Origin: CAZXCG01 sp964639205 | Lineage (GTDB): Bacteria; Bacillota; Clostridia; Oscillospirales; Acutalibacteraceae | Direction: 5' to 3' | Length of the DNA: 18,913 bases | Assembly: GCA_964639205.1 (NCBI GenBank) | Contig: CAZXCG010000027.1 | Coordinates: 1-18,913 of the forward strand | Shown here: one piece after another, positions 1 to 7,471 of the stretch | How the letters are laid out: every line of letters starts with the position of its first letter | Numbering within the stretch: the stretch's first letter is position 1 | Made by a program: the position numbers and the translations under genes | The notes under the pieces: generated by a model | What the model saw: only the letters and a program-made list of their open reading frames with translations | What the model was told of the DNA's origin: nothing | Database searches by the model: none

Positions 1-25
1 TAAAAAATAAAAATATAAAAATAAA

Positions 26-790
26 TTATCGGTTTTGCATTCTTACCGGTATACCTTTTGAACCGAGATATTCTTTAAGACGCGGAATCGGTATTTCGCC
101 GAAATGGAAAAGTGAAGCCGCAAGTACCGCGTCGGCTTTAGCAATGCTGAACGCGTCATAAAAGTGCTCGAGAGCTCCCGCGCCGCCGCTTGCAATTACC
201 GGAATCGAAACGCTGCGGCAGACTGCCGAAGTAAGCTCCAAATCGTAACCGTTTTTCCGACCGTCCTCGTCCATGCTCGTAAGGAGAATTTCCCCCGCTC
301 CGAGAGATTCGCACCTCTTTGCCCATTCTACGGCGTCAAGTCCTACCGGAATTCTTCCTCCGTTTATATAAACCTGCCAGCCGCGTTCGCAGCGCTTTGC
401 GTCAATCGCGGCAACAACGCATTGACTTCCGAATTTATACGCCGCCTCACTGATAAGCTCGGGACGTTTAACAGCCGCCGAATTGACGGAAACCTTATCC
501 GCGCCTGCGCGCAGCAAAGCGTTAAAGTCATCAACCGAACGTATACCGCCGCCCACAGTAAACGGAATAAAAATGGAATTTGCAACGCGCTCCACAATAT
601 CTATCATAATGGCGCGCGCGTCGCTTGAGGCGGTAATGTCAAGGAGCACAAGCTCGTCGGCTCCCTGCCTGTCGTAAGCCGCGGCAGCTTCTACGGGATC
701 TCCCGCGTCAACAAGATTAACAAAGCTCATTCCCTTTACAACTCTTCCGTTTTTAACGTCAAGACATGGAATAATTCTTTTAGCAAACAT
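26..790 (-). CDS. hisF: Imidazole glycerol phosphate synthase, cyclase subunit HisF
   Basis: HisF uses ammonia delivered by HisH to convert PRFAR into imidazole glycerol phosphate and AICAR in histidine biosynthesis; it acts in the cytoplasm as a HisF-HisH dimer. The protein is 254 residues, the usual length for this (beta/alpha)8 barrel. The N-terminus has the IIPCLDVKNGRVVKG motif with catalytic Asp11, and the second catalytic Asp130 lies in AAIDAKR. The phosphate-binding segments TVGGGIRS and IASGGAGALEHF are present. I chose the ATG at 790 over a GTG at 799: it starts the family-typical MFAKRIIPCLD, and the GTG would have no room for a ribosome binding site. It overlaps the end of hisH by 11 bases, so translation is probably coupled. 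The next his genes, if any, lie left of the window. Confidence 0.98.
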   Translation of the reverse strand: MFAKRIIPCLDVKNGRVVKGMSFVNLVDAGDPVEAAAAYDRQGADELVLLDITASSDARAIMIDIVERVANSIFIPFTVGGGIRSVDDFNALLRAGADKVSVNSAAVKRPELISEAAYKFGSQCVVAAIDAKRCERGWQVYINGGRIPVGLDAVEWAKRCESLGAGEILLTSMDEDGRKNGYDLELTSAVCRSVSIPVIASGGAGALEHFYDAFSIAKADAVLAASLFHFGEIPIPRLKEYLGSKGIPVRMQNR

Positions 791-1415
791 TTCCGTCACC
801 GCCCGACAAAGTCATATCTACAAAATTGCGGAGCATCTTCAAGCCCGTATCACCGCTTTTTTCCGGATGAAACTGCACAGCGGTTATATTTTTATAATTT
901 ACAGCCGCGTCTACGGTAACGCCGTACCGAACCCGAGCGGTTACAATATTTTTGTCATCGGCGTCAAGGTAATAGGAATGAACAAAATAAACAAAAGAGT
1001 TCTGCGCAATACCCCGGAAAATACCGGTGTTATTTGTTATATCAAGGCTGTTCCAGCCTATGTGCGGAACCTTAAGCCCGTTTGTGTTGGGAATTTTCTT
1101 GATTTTCCCTTGAAGCAAGTTCAGCCCTTCTACTCCCGGACTTTCCTCGCTCTGACCGAACAGGAGCTGCAGCCCCAAACAAATGCCGAGAAACGGTTTT
1201 CCGGAGGCGGTAAACTCCTTAACCGTGCGCTGAATTCCGAAGCTGTTAAGACTGTCCATACAATCTCCGAAAGAGCCCACACCGGGCAAAATTGCTCCGT
1301 CTGATTCAAGAATAACCGACGAATCCCGCGTGACAGTTGCTTCCGCTCCTATATAACGCAGAGCCTTATAAACGCTTTGTATATTCCCCGCGCCGTAGTC
1401 GATGATAGCTATCAT
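780..1415 (-). CDS. hisH: Imidazole glycerol phosphate synthase, glutaminase subunit HisH
   Basis: HisH is the class I glutamine amidotransferase that releases ammonia for HisF. The protein is 211 residues, normal for the family. The triad is visible: Cys79 in LGICLGLQLLFG, and His183 and Glu185 in QFHPEKSG. The oxyanion segment PGVGSFGD is at about residues 44-51. The open frame extends upstream to 1577, but the added 54 residues look like translated leader. The ATG at 1415 gives MIAIIDYGAGN, the standard HisH N-terminus, and has a purine-rich GGGGAGAAAGG about 8 bases upstream. It is the first gene after a divergent promoter, so hisHF here are transcribed from their own start, not from inside a longer his operon on the right. 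Confidence 0.98.
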   Translation of the reverse strand: MIAIIDYGAGNIQSVYKALRYIGAEATVTRDSSVILESDGAILPGVGSFGDCMDSLNSFGIQRTVKEFTASGKPFLGICLGLQLLFGQSEESPGVEGLNLLQGKIKKIPNTNGLKVPHIGWNSLDITNNTGIFRGIAQNSFVYFVHSYYLDADDKNIVTARVRYGVTVDAAVNYKNITAVQFHPEKSGDTGLKMLRNFVDMTLSGGDGNVC

Positions 1416-1479
1416 AACAAGACCTTTCTCCCCATCCGTCTCCCCAACCGTTTGTAAAATTCGGGATGAATTTACATTA

Positions 1480-1508
1480 ATTTTATCACAGTAAAACAGA
1501 CAAGTCAA
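1480..1508 (-). promoter_or_regulatory. Predicted sigma-A promoter of hisHF
   Basis: On the minus strand there is TTGACT (1508-1503), a 17-base spacer, then TAAAAT (1485-1480) preceded by TGA, which makes an extended -10. The start codon of hisH is about 65 bases downstream. The match to consensus is good, but transcription is not shown. Confidence 0.55.
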
Positions 1509-1558
1509 TAATCTGCGCAAAATTACACCCGCTGCACAGCGAGCGCCCCCGCAAAGTC

Positions 1559-1587
1559 TTGATTTTTTATGCGCCATATGCTAAAAT
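1559..1587 (+). promoter_or_regulatory. Predicted sigma-A promoter of the thyX operon
   Basis: TTGATT (1559-1564), a 17-base spacer, then TAAAAT (1582-1587) preceded by TGC, again an extended -10. A ribosome binding site AGAGGA (1615-1620) sits 8 bases before the thyX ATG, leaving a leader of about 35 bases. The -35 boxes of this and the hisHF promoter are about 50 bases apart, back to back. No palindromic operator or riboswitch fold was seen between them. Confidence 0.55.
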
Positions 1588-1628
1588 AATTTAAATATTT
1601 ATCGATACAGTAAAAGAGGAATTGTTAT

Positions 1629-2393
1629 ATGAAACCAAAGGTAACTTTACTTGCATATACGCCCGATCCCGAACAAACCGTCGCAATGGCGGCAAAGCTT
1701 TGCTATTCGTCTTCCGGGATTGAAAACATCAAGGACGGTCTTACAGAAGAAAAAACCTCGTCTTTTTTGCAAATGCTGAACGAAATAGGTCATGCAAGTC
1801 CGGTTGAGCATGCAAGCTTCACCTTTGGAATCGAGGGCGTTTCACGCTCGCTTCTTGCGCAGATAACCCGCCACAGAATAGCGTCCTACAGCGTTCAAAG
1901 CCAGCGTTACGTTGCTGAAGAGCAGTTTGAATTTGTAACGCCCCCCGAAATAGAAAACAATTCCAAAGCAAAAGAAATTTTTTTACAAGCCATGCGGGAT
2001 GATCAAAAAAAATACAACGAGCTTACGGATATTCTTGCCGAACAGGCTTTTAACCAAATGCTTGCCGACGGCATGGAGGAATCAGCCGCGCGCCGCGCTT
2101 CTAAGAAAAAAGCAATCGAGGACGCGCGCTTCGTTTTGCCTAACGCCTGCTGCACAAAAATGGTTTGCACATTCAACGCAAGAAGCCTTGACAACTTTTT
2201 CGCCCACCGCTGCTGTAATCGCGCCCAATGGGAAATACGCTGCGTAGCGGAGCAGATGCTCGCTCTGTGTCTTGAGGTTGCGCCAAATCTGTTTAAGGAA
2301 TGCGGTCCCCCATGCCTTTTCGGATCCTGTCCGGAGGGTAAGATGAGCTGCGGAAAGCAAAAAGAGGTAAGAAAAAAATATGGCAGAGGGTAA
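1629..2393 (+). CDS. thyX: Flavin-dependent thymidylate synthase ThyX
   Basis: ThyX methylates dUMP to dTMP with methylene-tetrahydrofolate as carbon donor and FAD/NAD(P)H as reductant; it acts as a cytoplasmic tetramer. The protein is 254 residues. The signature RHRxxSxxxxSxRY is seen as RHRIASYSVQSQRY at residues 81-94. The second conserved block, ARFVLPNACCTKMVCTFNAR (from about residue 166), holds the substrate-binding arginines. The C-terminus has four cysteines (225, 229, 234, 241) in a CGPPCLFGSCPEGKMSCG stretch, a tail I associate with clostridial ThyX proteins. It is the first gene of the eight-gene plus-strand operon and overlaps tmk by 14 bases. No thyA is visible in the window. 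The pairing with tmk and a folate enzyme downstream fits its role. Confidence 0.98.
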   Translation: MKPKVTLLAYTPDPEQTVAMAAKLCYSSSGIENIKDGLTEEKTSSFLQMLNEIGHASPVEHASFTFGIEGVSRSLLAQITRHRIASYSVQSQRYVAEEQFEFVTPPEIENNSKAKEIFLQAMRDDQKKYNELTDILAEQAFNQMLADGMEESAARRASKKKAIEDARFVLPNACCTKMVCTFNARSLDNFFAHRCCNRAQWEIRCVAEQMLALCLEVAPNLFKECGPPCLFGSCPEGKMSCGKQKEVRKKYGRG

Positions 2394-3057
2394 GCTTATA
2401 GTAATAGACGGGCTTGACGGAAGCGGAAAGGCAACCCAAACAAAAATTCTTGAAGAAAGACTGCGCCGATACGGCGGCGACGTTTTAAAGCTCACTTTTC
2501 CGAATTATGACAGTCCAAGCTCCGCCCTCGTTAAAATGTATCTTAACGGTGAATTGGGCGAAAACCCTGCCGACGTTAACGCTTATACAGCCTCAGCCTT
2601 TTACGCCGTAGACCGCGCCGCCGGATATTTGCAGTATTGGAAAAAGCACTATGAGCGGGGCGCGCTTCTTTTAGCCGACCGTTACACAACCTCAAACGCA
2701 ATTTATCAGCTTTCCAAGGTTGAGGAACGGGAAAAGGATGACTTTCTTGAGTGGCTTTACGACTTTGAATACCGCAGACTTTCAATACCGAAGCCGGATC
2801 TCGTAATTTATCTGGACATGGAGCCCGCAGCTTCTCAAAAGCTTATGTCGATGCGCTACGGCGGAGATGAAAAGCGCAAGGATATACACGAGCGCAATTT
2901 GACCTATCTGCATGAATGCCGTAAAGCGGCGCTTTACGCCGCCGACAGACTGGGCTGGCACACGATAACCTGCTCAAACGCAGAGACCGTGCGTCCCGCG
3001 CAGGAAATAGCGGATGAAATTTTTAACAAAACAAAAGGATTCCTTAATTTATGCTGA
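2380..3057 (+). CDS. tmk: Thymidylate kinase (dTMP kinase)
   Basis: The protein phosphorylates dTMP to dTDP, the step after ThyX. The P-loop is GLDGSGKATQT at residues 11-21 with Lys17; the DRY motif at 100-102 (followed by TTSN) matches the DR(Y/F) substrate-binding element. The LID region around MRYGGDEKRKDIHE (157-170) is basic. At 225 residues it is slightly longer than the classic 205-215-residue enzyme and has GKAT instead of GKST in the P-loop; this variant seems typical of a clostridial subgroup. The ATG is embedded in the end of thyX (14-base overlap) with AAAGAGG 12 bases upstream. It overlaps the next gene by 7 bases. The family could also be annotated as a broader deoxynucleoside kinase, but the context favours Tmk. 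Confidence 0.95.
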   Translation: MAEGKLIVIDGLDGSGKATQTKILEERLRRYGGDVLKLTFPNYDSPSSALVKMYLNGELGENPADVNAYTASAFYAVDRAAGYLQYWKKHYERGALLLADRYTTSNAIYQLSKVEEREKDDFLEWLYDFEYRRLSIPKPDLVIYLDMEPAASQKLMSMRYGGDEKRKDIHERNLTYLHECRKAALYAADRLGWHTITCSNAETVRPAQEIADEIFNKTKGFLNLC

Positions 3058-3941
3058 ATTTTACAACACCTACAGTTGAAGACGCGCAATGGGCAGTTCC
3101 GTTAATTTCCTGCTCCGATGCGCTCGGGTGCGACGCCTCTTTTGCAAACACCTACCTTTGGAAGGAATATTATAATACCAAAATTTGCCGTTTTAAAGAT
3201 TTCCTTCTCAAAAGCTTCGTTACTTCAGCCGCACCCGTTTATTCGTTTCCGATAGGCTGCGGCGATGTAAAACAGGCTCTTGACGCCGTTATCGACGACG
3301 CTGCGGAAAAAAATATTCCCCTGCTTATCGCTCCTATAAGCGAGGACAAAAAGCTTTACCTGGAAAATGCATATCCAAACCTTTTTCAATTTACGGAATC
3401 GCGGGAGAGCGCCGATTATATATATTTGAGCGAAAATTTAGCCTCCCTACCGGGTAAAAAATATCAGAAAAAAAGAAATCACATTTCCCGCTTTACCCGG
3501 CTTTATCCGGAATATTCCTTTACACAGATTACAAAGGATAACGCCGCCGACGCGCTTCAGGTTTCAAGGGATTGGTGCCGTCTGCACGGACAATGCGGCG
3601 CCGAAAACGGTCTGGACGCCGAATTCTGCGCAATAAAATCCGCGTTTCAAAGCTTTGACGAGCTCAAGCTTTTCGGCGGTATCCTTTATATAGCCGACAA
3701 ACCCGCGGCAATGACCGTCGCCTCGGAAATCAGCCCCCGGATTTGCGACGTTCATTTTGAAAAGGCTCTTGACTTTGACGGGGCTTACACTATGATAAAC
3801 CGCGAGTTTTCAAAGACGCTGACCGGCTATAAATATATAAACCGCGAAGAGGACTTGGGTCTTGATGGGCTCAGAAAGGCAAAGCTCTCTTATCATCCGG
3901 AAATTCTTTTGACCAAATATACTGCAAAAGCGGTGAAATAA
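3051..3941 (+). CDS. DUF2156 protein (phosphatidylglycerol lysyltransferase C-terminal-like domain)
   Basis: This 296-residue protein is a stand-alone version of the domain found at the C-terminus of MprF-type lysyltransferases (DUF2156, tandem GNAT fold). Key segments are LPGKKYQKKRNHISRF (133-148) and the C-terminal N264-R265-E266 ... G273-L274-R275 block, with the conserved ending KLSYHPEILLTKY. No transmembrane segments or signal peptide are seen, so unlike MprF it lacks a flippase and is probably cytosolic or peripheral. The family may transfer an aminoacyl or acyl group to a lipid or peptidoglycan-type acceptor; the substrate here is unknown. The stop codon overlaps the next start as TAATG, so it is tightly coupled to the GNAT protein. 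Its place after tmk is not explained by thymidylate metabolism. Confidence 0.9.
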   Translation: MLNFTTPTVEDAQWAVPLISCSDALGCDASFANTYLWKEYYNTKICRFKDFLLKSFVTSAAPVYSFPIGCGDVKQALDAVIDDAAEKNIPLLIAPISEDKKLYLENAYPNLFQFTESRESADYIYLSENLASLPGKKYQKKRNHISRFTRLYPEYSFTQITKDNAADALQVSRDWCRLHGQCGAENGLDAEFCAIKSAFQSFDELKLFGGILYIADKPAAMTVASEISPRICDVHFEKALDFDGAYTMINREFSKTLTGYKYINREEDLGLDGLRKAKLSYHPEILLTKYTAKAVK

Positions 3942-4804
3942 TGGACGCTCCGCTTACAAAACAAAAGCCCGTGTTCTCAACGGGAAGCCGGGAGCAAGCC
4001 GCACCTCTCAAAAGCCTGTGGCTCAGATGCTTTAACGACCGGTCCGCCGCAGTCGATTTATTTTTTGACAAAATCTTTGACCCTGCGCGCTGTTTTACGG
4101 CAAGGCTTGGCAATGACGTTGTTTCAATGCTGTTTCTGATACCCTGTAAATCGGAAGGCAAAAGCGCGCATTACCTTTACGCAGCCTGCACAGCGCCCGA
4201 GCAGCGCGGAAAGCAAATAATGTCCGGACTTATTGATTTTGCTTTAAAAAGCGCTGCCCTTATGGGAGACAGCTTCTCCGTTCTTTTGCCCGCCGACAAA
4301 AGCCTTTATTCCTATTACTCCAAATTCGGATATCTGCGCTCCGCGCGTATACGTATGCAAAGCATAACGGCTAAGCTTATTAAGGCGGCGAAGGCCGCCG
4401 AAAACGAACCGCCCCTGCCATTTACCCGTGAATTGTGCTTTGCAAGGGAAAAAGCTTTAAAAGGCGTCCCCCATCTTTTGTTTAACGATAACGTTCTTGA
4501 ATACGCTGTTTCTCTGAACTCCGTTTACGGCGGGAAAACAGTGGTTTACGAAAATTCATACGCGATCGTTTCAGCCGAGGAAAACGGTTTTAGAAACGTC
4601 AGCGAAATAATCGCGGACATGCACAGCTTTCCACACCTTATTGAAAAGATAATGCTGCAATGCCCCGCATATGAATACAAAATCAGACTTCCGTTTGAAG
4701 GCGCGGCAGCCGCTGAAGCTACTGCGTTGGATTTCGGAATGATAAAGTCGCTTGACGGTTCTGAAATACCGCAGAATTTATATATAGGACTTACACTTGA
4801 TTGA
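3941..4804 (+). CDS. GNAT family N-acetyltransferase (Eis-like)
   Basis: A 287-residue protein with an N-terminal GNAT domain. The acetyl-CoA-binding motif is seen as YAACTAPEQRGKQIMSGLI (80-98), containing the Q/R-x-x-G-x-G/A type loop EQRGKQ. The segment YYSKFGYLR (125-133) matches the final GNAT beta-alpha element. The C-terminal half (about 150-287) is not a plain single GNAT domain; the length and layout suggest an Eis-like double-domain acetyltransferase, which acetylates amines of small molecules or proteins. The acceptor is unknown. Translation starts at the ATG that overlaps the previous stop (TAATG), with only a weak ribosome binding site, which points to coupling. Not membrane bound. 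Confidence 0.85.
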   Translation: MDAPLTKQKPVFSTGSREQAAPLKSLWLRCFNDRSAAVDLFFDKIFDPARCFTARLGNDVVSMLFLIPCKSEGKSAHYLYAACTAPEQRGKQIMSGLIDFALKSAALMGDSFSVLLPADKSLYSYYSKFGYLRSARIRMQSITAKLIKAAKAAENEPPLPFTRELCFAREKALKGVPHLLFNDNVLEYAVSLNSVYGGKTVVYENSYAIVSAEENGFRNVSEIIADMHSFPHLIEKIMLQCPAYEYKIRLPFEGAAAAEATALDFGMIKSLDGSEIPQNLYIGLTLD

Positions 4805-4821
4805 AAACGAGGAGGTTTATT

Positions 4822-5361
4822 ATGATTTACTGTTTTCTTGCACCCGGATTTGAAGAAATAGAGGCGCTCGCTCCTGTGGATATTTTGCGCAGAGCCGGGC
4901 TTGACGTTAAGCTTGTCGGAGTCGGCGGAGCCGAAATAACCGGTTCTCACGGTATTGCCGTTAAAACCGATATTGAAGAGAAGGACGTTTCAACAGATGA
5001 TATGGACGCGGTCATTCTTCCCGGCGGTATGCCCGGAACCCTTAATCTTGAAAAATCGCCGATTGTTAAGGCGAGCGTTTCATACTGCGCCGACAACGGT
5101 CTTATCATAGGCGCTATTTGCGCAGCTCCGTCAATTTTGGGTCATATGGGGCTTTTAAAGCAAAAGCACGCCACCTGCTTCCCCGGGTTTGAAACTCAGC
5201 TTAACTGCGCGAAATACACTGCGGAGCCGGTTACGGTTGACGGCAGCATTGTTACATCAAAAGGTATGGGCGCCGGCATTGAATTCGGGCTTGCTTTGCT
5301 TACAAAATTTAAGGGCGAAGAACGCGCAAAGCTGATGAGAGCCTCTATACAATGCCCGTGA
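4822..5361 (+). CDS. DJ-1/PfpI family protein (YajL/ThiJ-like)
   Basis: This 179-residue cytosolic protein belongs to the DJ-1/PfpI superfamily, whose members include chaperones, glyoxalases and proposed deglycases. The nucleophile elbow is GAICAAPSIL with Cys100, and the conserved acidic residue is in GFEEIEALAPVD (Glu11/Glu12). The strand-loop LPGGMPG (67-73) is typical. I chose the ATG at 4822 because AGGAGG lies 6 bases upstream and the protein then starts MIYCFLAPGFEE, the usual family start; an upstream TTG at 4801 would overlap the GNAT stop and add seven unconserved residues. It ends 10 bases inside the next gene. The exact reaction cannot be told from sequence; a stress or carbonyl-damage role is an inference from the family. 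Confidence 0.93.
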   Translation: MIYCFLAPGFEEIEALAPVDILRRAGLDVKLVGVGGAEITGSHGIAVKTDIEEKDVSTDDMDAVILPGGMPGTLNLEKSPIVKASVSYCADNGLIIGAICAAPSILGHMGLLKQKHATCFPGFETQLNCAKYTAEPVTVDGSIVTSKGMGAGIEFGLALLTKFKGEERAKLMRASIQCP

Positions 5362-5945
5362 AGGAAGATATACGCGCAAATAAAGCCGGATTGCGCGTGC
5401 GAATGCGCAAAATAAGGGAAAGCTTCCCCTTTGAGGTTAAGTCGGAGTATGACGCGGAAATTGCTCTGTCGGTTCTTTCTTTAAAAGAATATAAAGAAAG
5501 CCGCGCCGTCTTTCTTTATATATCCAAGGAGCTTGAAGTAGACACAAGCGCCATATTTAACGCCGCCCTTGCCGACGGAAAAAACGTGGCTGCGCCCATA
5601 TGCGATAAAGATACGAAGCGTATGGATTTTTACCGCGTAAGCTCTGCCGAAGAGTTAAAAAAGGGAAGCTACGGCATTTTGGAGCCGAATTCTGAAATTT
5701 GTGAAAAGGTTACCGATTTATCGTCCGGTCTTTGCATAGTGCCGGGGCTTAGCTTTGACGGCGAAGGCTACAGACTCGGTTTCGGTATGGGTTATTATGA
5801 CAGATTTTTACCGCGCTTCGGCGGTACAAGTGTGGGAATCTGCTATTCCGATTGCGTATGCCGAAGGCTGCCGCACGGATATTACGACCGCAGCGTTACC
5901 GTTCTGGTTACGGAAGAGTATATAAAAAATTTTAAGCGCCGTTAA
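5352..5945 (+). CDS. 5-formyltetrahydrofolate cyclo-ligase
   Basis: The enzyme uses ATP to convert 5-formyl-tetrahydrofolate to 5,10-methenyl-tetrahydrofolate, returning a stored folate to the one-carbon pool. At 197 residues it has the normal length. The family signature is PGLSFDGEGYRLGFGMGYYD (131-150, running into RFL), covering the ATP/Mg and folate-binding loop; the N-terminal RVRMRKIRESF is also typical, as is LPHGYYDRSV near the end. The gene starts inside the DJ-1 gene (10-base overlap), so it is likely translated by coupling. In this operon it can feed methylene-tetrahydrofolate to ThyX and formyl-folate to purine synthesis. Cytoplasmic; often named ygfA, yqgN or MTHFS. Confidence 0.95.
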   Translation: MPVKEDIRANKAGLRVRMRKIRESFPFEVKSEYDAEIALSVLSLKEYKESRAVFLYISKELEVDTSAIFNAALADGKNVAAPICDKDTKRMDFYRVSSAEELKKGSYGILEPNSEICEKVTDLSSGLCIVPGLSFDGEGYRLGFGMGYYDRFLPRFGGTSVGICYSDCVCRRLPHGYYDRSVTVLVTEEYIKNFKRR

Positions 5946-5954
5946 GCTCGGCGC
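5936..5954 (+). other. Hairpin between the cyclo-ligase and mltG genes
   Basis: GCGCCG (5936-5941) and CGGCGC (5949-5954) form a perfect 6-bp stem with a 7-base loop, spanning the cyclo-ligase stop codon. No T-run follows on the plus strand, so it is not a clear terminator. It may mark an RNA processing or partial attenuation point inside the operon. Confidence 0.35.
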
Positions 5955-5980
5955 GGGAGCATTCAAGGGGGTTAAGATTT

Positions 5981-7468
5981 ATGAAAAATGAAAACTACAG
6001 CGGCAAACACGGATCCGACGGCGGCAATCATGATTCGGCTCCGTCTTCCCGCCGCAGTACACGCGAAAATTTCAAGGTTCACATAAGCGAAGAGGATCTT
6101 GCTGTCGGAAGCGACTACAAATCTGTTTTTAAAGAAACATCACAGAATAATATAAACGACATTTATAATCTTGACAATTTTGTATCAAGCCCGTCAAGCG
6201 CCGATAATGCAAGAGCGGAAAACCGCCGTCCGCATTCCGAGGAGATAAACTCCTTTAGCAATGACAGTGCAAAAAACACCGCCATGCGCCACACAAAAGC
6301 TGAGCTCAAGCAGCAAAAAAAGGAGATTAAGCGCCGCCGCAAGGAAAAGGACAAGGGCAACCGACGCATTTTCCGAATTTTTTGGATTGCCGCCTGTCTT
6401 GTTGTCGGTATATTTCTCGGTCAATATCTGCTTGTTGGCTTTAACGACTTTCTTGCAATCAACCGCACCTCGGAAGATACCGTGACTGTTGAAATCGGAG
6501 AAAATCCCGATATTGACTCCGTTGCGGAAATACTCGCCGAAAAAGGAGTTATAAACAGCAAAACTTATTTTAAAATTTTTGCCGCTCTTACAAAAAAGGA
6601 GGGTGATTTCCGGCAGGGAACGTTTGAAATATCCACTAACCTTGACTATCAGGCGATAATATCGTTTCTGCAAAGCAATTCCAACCGCTCGGATATTGTA
6701 ACCGTCCGGTTTACCGAAGGAATGAACGTAATCGAAATAGCTGATAAGCTCAAGGAAAACGGCGTAATTACCGATACAGAAGAGTTCCTAGAGCTTTGCA
6801 ACACCGACCGGTTTGACGACCAGTTCACCTTCCTCAAAGATACGGACAACGAGGATAAATACTACAAATTAGAAGGTTATTTATTCCCCGATACATACGA
6901 TTTTTATATAAACGAAAATCCGGTCTCTGTTATCGAAAAGATGATAAACAACTACGAAAACCGCGTTTATTATTATAAAATCCGCGTGCCGGGTTACGAT
7001 AAACAGATAGCTATCGGCAAGCTGCTCAGAGAATCGGAATATTCAGCGGACGAGATTATGATTATCGCTTCGATAATTCAAGCCGAAGCCCTGTCCGAGG
7101 AGGATATGTACAACATTTCCTCTGTTATTCATAACCGCCTAAACTCCGACCCCGATCTCGGCGTGCTCTCGCTTAACTGCGATTCAACCGTTTACTATCC
7201 TTACCGTACAAAGAGCGAGATTCCGAGCGAGCTTGAAGGCTACGTCAGCCGCTATGACACCTACACAATACAGGGTCTGCCGGCAGGAGCAATCTGCAAC
7301 CCCGGAACAGAAGCTATCCTGGCGGCTCTCATGCCGAACGATACAAACTATCTGTATTTCTGCCATTCCGCGGCAACGGAGGATACAGCGGCTCAGGCAT
7401 ACTATGCAAGCACCCTGTATGAGCATGAATACAACCTTGTGCTTGCCGGTCTTTCGGACGGAGAATAA
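5981..7468 (+). CDS. mltG: Endolytic murein transglycosylase MltG (YceG-like)
   Basis: MltG cuts nascent peptidoglycan strands at the outer face of the membrane and limits glycan chain length. The 495-residue protein has a 130-residue charged, low-complexity cytoplasmic tail, one membrane segment (about 130-154, RIFRIFWIAACLVVGIFLGQ), a LysM-like region (about 165-270) and the YceG catalytic domain (about 290-490). The catalytic-region motif is IIASIIQAEA with Glu369, followed by SSVIHNRLN, LNCDSTVYYPY and QGLPAGAICNPG, all family hallmarks. The ribosome binding site AAGGGGG is 9 bases before the ATG. It is followed after 3 bases by the U32 gene, matching the B. subtilis yrrL-yrrN/yrrO neighbourhood. 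The position normally occupied by the first Glu of the (V/I)EKE motif is Gln368 here. Confidence 0.95.
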   Translation: MKNENYSGKHGSDGGNHDSAPSSRRSTRENFKVHISEEDLAVGSDYKSVFKETSQNNINDIYNLDNFVSSPSSADNARAENRRPHSEEINSFSNDSAKNTAMRHTKAELKQQKKEIKRRRKEKDKGNRRIFRIFWIAACLVVGIFLGQYLLVGFNDFLAINRTSEDTVTVEIGENPDIDSVAEILAEKGVINSKTYFKIFAALTKKEGDFRQGTFEISTNLDYQAIISFLQSNSNRSDIVTVRFTEGMNVIEIADKLKENGVITDTEEFLELCNTDRFDDQFTFLKDTDNEDKYYKLEGYLFPDTYDFYINENPVSVIEKMINNYENRVYYYKIRVPGYDKQIAIGKLLRESEYSADEIMIIASIIQAEALSEEDMYNISSVIHNRLNSDPDLGVLSLNCDSTVYYPYRTKSEIPSELEGYVSRYDTYTIQGLPAGAICNPGTEAILAALMPNDTNYLYFCHSAATEDTAAQAYYASTLYEHEYNLVLAGLSDGE

Positions 7469-7471
7469 GCT

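Noticed and set aside
1..25. A-rich sequence after the hisF stop
   Set aside because: Low-complexity A/T sequence without a stem; no terminator can be called from 25 bases.
1416..1577. 54-residue N-terminal extension of HisH
   Set aside because: The extension runs through the promoter and ribosome binding site and is unlike HisH; the ATG at 1415 gives the family start.
4801..4821. TTG start of the DJ-1 gene
   Set aside because: The ATG at 4822 has AGGAGG at ideal spacing and the family N-terminus.
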